Assembly: GCA_000697335.1 (NCBI GenBank)
Contig: JNEM01008103.1
Span: 1-13,199, forward strand
Length of the DNA: 13,199 nt
Direction: 5' to 3'
DNA from: Conidiobolus incongruus B7586
Lineage: Eukaryota > Entomophthoromycota > Entomophthoromycetes > Entomophthorales > Conidiobolaceae
The notes under the pieces were generated by a model. It worked only from the letters and a program-made list of their open reading frames with translations, did no database searches and was not told where the DNA came from. A program made the translations under genes and the position numbers. Below are positions 9,123-13,199 of the stretch, in pieces (the first letter of the stretch is position 1; the number at the start of each line of letters is the position of its first letter).

Positions 9123-10118
9123 TTTGTATCTTTAAAACTTAACTATAAACCCTCTAAAATCATCTAAAACTTGTAAACAGCTTATAGAGATGGTGCTTTA
9201 TCTAAAACTACCATATATTGCTAGATTTGTGATTTTAAAGCTGGAAGGGATATTATTTAAAATTTACCAAAATCTAAAAGATTAATTTCTACTGTCACTC
9301 TTTTACTTACCAATAGAGTAAAAAAATATATTAAGAAATACCCTTTTATTTCTGCTAGAGAACTATTAAAGCAATTTAATATTAATTATACAAGCATGTT
9401 ATATTTACTTAAGTTTAAACTTAGATTAATTAATAAAAATGTAAAATGGATACCTTATAATTTAACAGAAACCTAAAAGAAAACTAGAGTAGTTATAGCT
9501 AAACTAAACTTATTAAGGTATAACCAAAAACAAAAGTTTTTACAGTGAATACTTATAATTAATGAATCTTAAATTCCTTTATATAATCCTTTACCTAAAA
9601 ATAAAACAAGATGTTGGGTTAAGCTAAATCAATCCCCTCCATAAATTCCAATGAATAAACACTTTAAATATAAGCAAATGTTAATTGTTGTAATAGATTA
9701 TAATGGTATATGGTTTTTTTATTTAATACCTCAAGGAAAATCAATTAATAGTAAGTTATATATTACTTTTTTAAATAAAACAATTTCTAAATAGTGTTCT
9801 CAATATAAATTAAAGACACTTATTATTTTGCATGATAATTGTAAAATACATAAAGCTAAAGCTATAAAAGATTTTTTATATAAAAAAAATTAAAGGGAGT
9901 TACTATATCTAGTATATTCACTTGATTATAATCTATGTGATTATAATTGTTTTAAACAATTAAAAAAACAGCTTACAGGAAAAAAAATTCCTACAAACAA
10001 ATTAAATTAGTTTGTGAAATATCAAATTTCAGTCTTTAATAAAAAGAATTGTTTTTTAGGTATTAGAAGCTTATTAAAGGTATAGAAAAGAGTTATTAAT
10101 AATAAAAAAAGCTATTAA
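9123..10118 (+). pseudogene. Mariner transposase (DD34D), 12 stops but no frameshift
   Basis: A single frame of about 330 codons carries the complete mariner layout. The N-terminal helix-turn-helix part reads YRDGALSKTTIY, then DFKAGRDII and LPKSKR. The linker reads NVKWIPYNLTET (WVPHNLTEEQ in relatives). The catalytic part holds INES where relatives have GDES (first Asp replaced by Asn), then VIDYNGIWFFYLIPQGKSIN, HDNCKIHKAKAIKDF (second Asp) and SLDYNLCDYNCF (third Asp). Exactly 34 residues separate the second and third Asp, the mariner DD34D signature. The C-terminus ends KRVINNKKSY, then TAA. Twelve premature stops occur, mostly at positions where relatives have Trp or Gln, with no frame change over 996 bases. 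This fits C-to-T / G-to-A decay of CAA, CAG and TGG codons rather than ordinary erosion. The true start codon is not clear. Confidence 0.9.
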
Positions 10119-10179
10119 TTTTATATTATTCATTAAATTTTATATGTTATTTATTAATTTATTTGTTTAATTTTAATTT

Positions 10180-10212
10180 TAAAATTGTGTTATTATTTAA
10201 TTTCTACACTAA
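10180..10212 (-). repeat. 3' terminal inverted repeat of mariner M3
   Basis: On the minus strand it begins TTAGTGTAGAAATTAAA, followed outside by TA (10213-10214). The corresponding ends in M1 (near 865) and M2 (5689) are recognisable but diverged. Confidence 0.88.
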
Positions 10213-10559
10213 TAAACTTAATTTATTCTCCTTTATTTATTATTTTATTTTATAGTTAAAAAGTAAAATATAAATTAAATTCAAACTAAATTAATTATCT
10301 ACTAATTGTAAAAGAATTAAAGTTAGTAAAAATAATAGTAGGTAGTTTTAGATTAAAGATAGATAAAGTAAAAACATTAGTAATATAGAAAATTAAAGCA
10401 TTTATATAAAAAGTATATAGTAGGGTTTATTTAAAAAAAATTTTTTTTTAAAAGATTAGTAAAAAAAATAATAAGTTCAACAAAAAAATCAATGAAATTT
10501 TTAAAGTAATTTAATAATCTAAATATAAACATAAGTTAATTTTTGTTTATAGGTATAAT

Positions 10560-11200
10560 AAAAACTTTAACACTATTGAGTTTAGTTAGATTAATATTAA
10601 TTCTTTAAAAAAAACAATATAACTATAAAAAAAGATAGAAGAGGTATTAAAAGTATATTTTAATAGTTTTAAAAGTAATTTATATTCTTAAATAATTTGT
10701 GGAATTTAATTAATATATTAAATATATTCTTCTTTAGTTTTTAAATAGATTAAGATATTATCAAGGTAAATAATAATAAAGTTATTAAAAACAAGGTTAA
10801 AAAGGAAATTGATGAATTAAGTAAAAGTTACAAAAGCATTACACAATCTAAAGTTTATAACTATAAATTTATAATAGCTTAAAAAAGTATTGAATATAAT
10901 TAAAAGGATAGAATTTTCTTTAATTTTAATGTTATAATATCTATTCTTAATATCTAATTTAGTGAATATAGTTGATTTAAGTAGTTTATCCCTAATATCA
11001 TATAGGTTTAATAATAAAGTTTTATCCTTAATAATTTTAGAGTTTAAAACACAGTTATTAATATATAATCTTTAATTACCATTAGTTTTTTTATAAAGAG
11101 AATTAAAAATTTTTATAATAAAGAAAAAGGTTTAATATACCTATTTTTAAATAGTTTTTAGATTTCTTCTTTTAATGTTTAATATTATTTTAGAGATAAA
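10560..11200 (-). other. Reverse transcriptase region remnant
   Basis: Recognisable blocks on the minus strand are FTKLDIKNRYYNIKI, then FRLCNAFVTF and IIIYLDNILIYL, the last being the position of the YLDD active-site box. Their order and spacing fit Ty3/gypsy reverse transcriptase. It is broken. Confidence 0.78.
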
Positions 11201-11599
11201 TAGTAAGTAAATTTTAAATATAGTTGTGTATTAAAGAATAATTTAATTTTATACTTAATATTATATTTAAAAGGTAATTTATTTACAAGTTTAAAAACAT
11301 TAGCAAATTAACTTATTATATTATATAAGAAGTGGTTATTAGATATAACTTTATTAAAATCAACAAATAAAATGTTAATAGATGAATAATAAACAAATAT
11401 ATATCTTTATAAATTATTAAAGTTTTTAATTAGTTTTTTATATTGATTTTTGCTTATAATAATAAAATTATTTGCTACAATTATAAAGTTAGTATTAAGT
11501 ATAGTATTTAATAATTTTAAAGTAAGGTAATATAGATTTTTTAAGATTAATTTCATTAATTTCTTTTGAAATATAAAAGAAATAGATTTGTAACCTTTT

Positions 11600-11930
11600 A
11601 GGGTAATATTTATAGATATACAACTATAATATTCAAATTAATTTTAACCTAGTATAAAATTATAACTAATATTACCAACTAAGAATTTAATATATTAAGA
11701 GTAGTTAAGAAATAATAATAAATATCTAGATATAGTGTTAAATGCTTGTTTTATTAAATTGTTAGTATATTTAATTATCAAGTTATTTTTTTAAATAGGT
11801 AAAAATAGCTTTACAATAAAAATAGAAGAGATAATACAATTAAAGTAATTAGAATCAATTAAAACACTAACAAGTTTATTTATAAAAAAACTAATTAACA
11901 CAAACAATAAAATAATAGTTAAAAGTAAAA
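11600..11930 (-). other. Aspartic protease region remnant
   Basis: Upstream of reverse transcriptase, a VLIDS block and a later FILG block on the minus strand correspond to the catalytic and C-terminal motifs of retroelement aspartic protease. It is broken and faint. Confidence 0.55.
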
Positions 11931-11999
11931 AATTACAAGGTAGATTATTACTAAAATATTTTTAGTTTCTAATAGTTTAATTAGTTAGATTTCTCTAGT

Positions 12000-13199
12000 A
12001 TATATAGTTTAATTTGTAGAATCACTAGTCTATTAAAACTTTTGTAGATTAAATTAAAACTTGCTAATTAATTGTGAAAAGAGTAATTTTAAGGTTATAT
12101 TAATATTATTCAAGTTTAATTTATAATTAGTAAGTTGGGAATTAAACAGATATTGTTTTTTTAAAGGGTATTTATTAACTCTATAGTTAATTTAATTTCT
12201 TTAATAGTAATAACAACTTTTATTTATTTTCAAGTAGGTTTTAACTTCTTTACTAAAGGTTTTCTTATAGAGCTTTAAAGCAGAAACATTTATTATTTGA
12301 AATTTAAGTGGGTTAAAGTAAGTTTTAAAAGATTAATTCTTAGGGTAAAAAGATTAAATTATAGAGTAAAGAATATTATCAATTATAATTACTATATTAC
12401 AAATATCAAAAAAAAACATATTATCAAAATATTCCCTATTAACTAACTAAAGCTTTATTTAATAATTAAAATATTATAATAGTTTGTAGATTTATTTTTC
12501 TTTAGTGATATTTAATATACTTAAGTATATCTCATTAAATTTCTCAATTAATTAATTTATAAAAGTTTTTTATTTAAGTTAGGAAAGCTTTTCTCTTGTT
12601 AATTAAATTTAATTTTTTAAATAATACCTTTTTTTAAAGGTTTTTTCTAATTATTTAAAAGTTTATATCTTTATAATAAGTTATCCTCCTAAAGATTCTT
12701 TAGGATTAAGTTTATAATAAGTTAACTACTAAATATAAGTAAATTTTTCTAAAAAAGAAGTGGTTAATTTAAAGATATTCTTTAGATTTTTATTAGGGAT
12801 TAAATTAAAGTAATTTTTTATATTTTTAAGGTAGTTTTTAAATTTGTAGAGGTTTTTAAAATTATCATAAATAGTTAATTTATCTTTAAAGATACTAAAG
12901 AGATAGTTTAATATATTAATTATAATGAAATAGCTAGTTTGTTAGATTTAAGCTTTTTAAAATATGTTTTTTTAATCAGAAATTATTTAATATAAGTTTC
13001 TTAAAAGGTAATAAACTTTTAAAAGTTAAAGTTTTAGATTTACTTAATAATTAAGCTATTATCATTATTAAAATAATATAAGGGTATATTATTTAGTGGT
13101 ATTATAGTATATAGTATTAAATTTAAATAAAATATATTATAGATAAGATTTAAAATAATAATAAATAAATTCAATACAAATAGTTATTGATTTCTAATA
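12000..13199 (-). other. Presumed gag/spacer part of the LTR element
   Basis: By position this should be gag and the gag-protease spacer. No zinc knuckle or other motif can be made out, and no host gene is visible. The assignment rests on order only. Confidence 0.4.

Larger units (their letters stand above)
8893..10212 (+). mobile_element. Full-length mariner DNA transposon M3 (1320 bp, dead)
   Basis: The boundaries come from 33-bp terminal inverted repeats (8893-8925 and 10180-10212) that match at 26 of 33 positions and begin TTAGTGTAG or TTAGTATAG. TA dinucleotides lie just outside at 8891-8892 and 10213-10214. Length, repeat size and TA target are typical of the mariner family. The interior holds one transposase frame, 9123-10118. 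The element interrupts the RNase H remnant of the Ty3/gypsy-type element and so inserted after it. Copies M1 and M2 belong to the same family. Confidence 0.9.
6596..13199 (-). mobile_element. Ty3/gypsy LTR retrotransposon fossil, chromodomain (chromovirus) type, with nested mariner
   Basis: Read on the minus strand from right to left, the window holds recognisable remains of gag (uncertain), protease, reverse transcriptase, RNase H, integrase and a chromodomain, then a purine tract and the 3' LTR. This is the order of chromodomain-bearing Ty3/gypsy elements. The 5' LTR and the start of gag lie beyond the right edge. The element is inserted in mariner M2; the left target flank would be TCTTT (6591-6595). 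Mariner M3 (8893-10212) is inserted within the RNase H part. It is heavily broken, with breaks throughout every domain, and extremely A+T-rich, so it is an old dead copy. Confidence 0.87.

Noticed and set aside
8893-10212. Pogo/Fot1 or Tc1-type element instead of mariner
   Set aside because: The spacing of 34 residues between the second and third Asp, plus the HDN, YS-D-N-C-DY and WIPYNLTE-type motifs, is that of mariner; Tc1 elements have DD34E.
1-13199. CRISPR arrays, tRNA or rRNA genes
   Set aside because: No regularly spaced repeats and no tRNA- or rRNA-like conserved blocks were found on either strand.

Overview
The window looks like chromosomal DNA from a fungus with a two-compartment genome, most likely a dikaryan and perhaps an ascomycete. 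The host genes are intron-rich, with ten GT-AG introns of 48-113 nt in two short genes. They belong to families common in fungi: an FSH-type serine hydrolase, mitochondrial pyruvate carrier MPC1 and MUS81. The repeats on both sides are extremely A+T-rich, and the stops in the most complete transposon fit C-to-T / G-to-A decay, as in repeat-induced point mutation (RIP). The species cannot be named from this sequence.

Layout. 1-865: the 3' part of a mariner DNA transposon (copy M1), split by a solo LTR at about 38-427. 868-5686: a gene island with everything on the minus strand. It holds an intact 7-exon FSH-family hydrolase (1396-2374), an intact 5-exon MPC1 with a 4-nt microexon (2518-3145), and a decayed MUS81 endonuclease gene (3424-5346). 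5689-6595: a second mariner copy (M2, minus strand), cut by the end of an LTR retrotransposon. 6596 to the right edge: a fossil chromodomain-bearing Ty3/gypsy element on the minus strand, whose 3' LTR lies at 6596-7008. 8893-10212: a full-length mariner (M3, 1320 bp, TA flanks, 33-bp terminal inverted repeats) inserted into the RNase H part of that element.

How it fits together. The three mariner copies are one family, and so are the two LTRs. The nesting gives an order: mariner first, then the gypsy-type element into mariner, then another mariner into the gypsy-type element. The island is bounded on both sides by the 3' ends of oppositely oriented mariner copies, each next to a TA. The hydrolase and MPC1 show no shared pathway that would explain their adjacency; they look like ordinary neighbouring housekeeping genes. 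MUS81 has the highest G+C in the window yet is broken by both stops and frameshifts. No new defence, biosynthetic or RNA-guided system is visible. The most unusual items are the MPC1 microexon, the MUS81 loss and the clean record of transposon decay.
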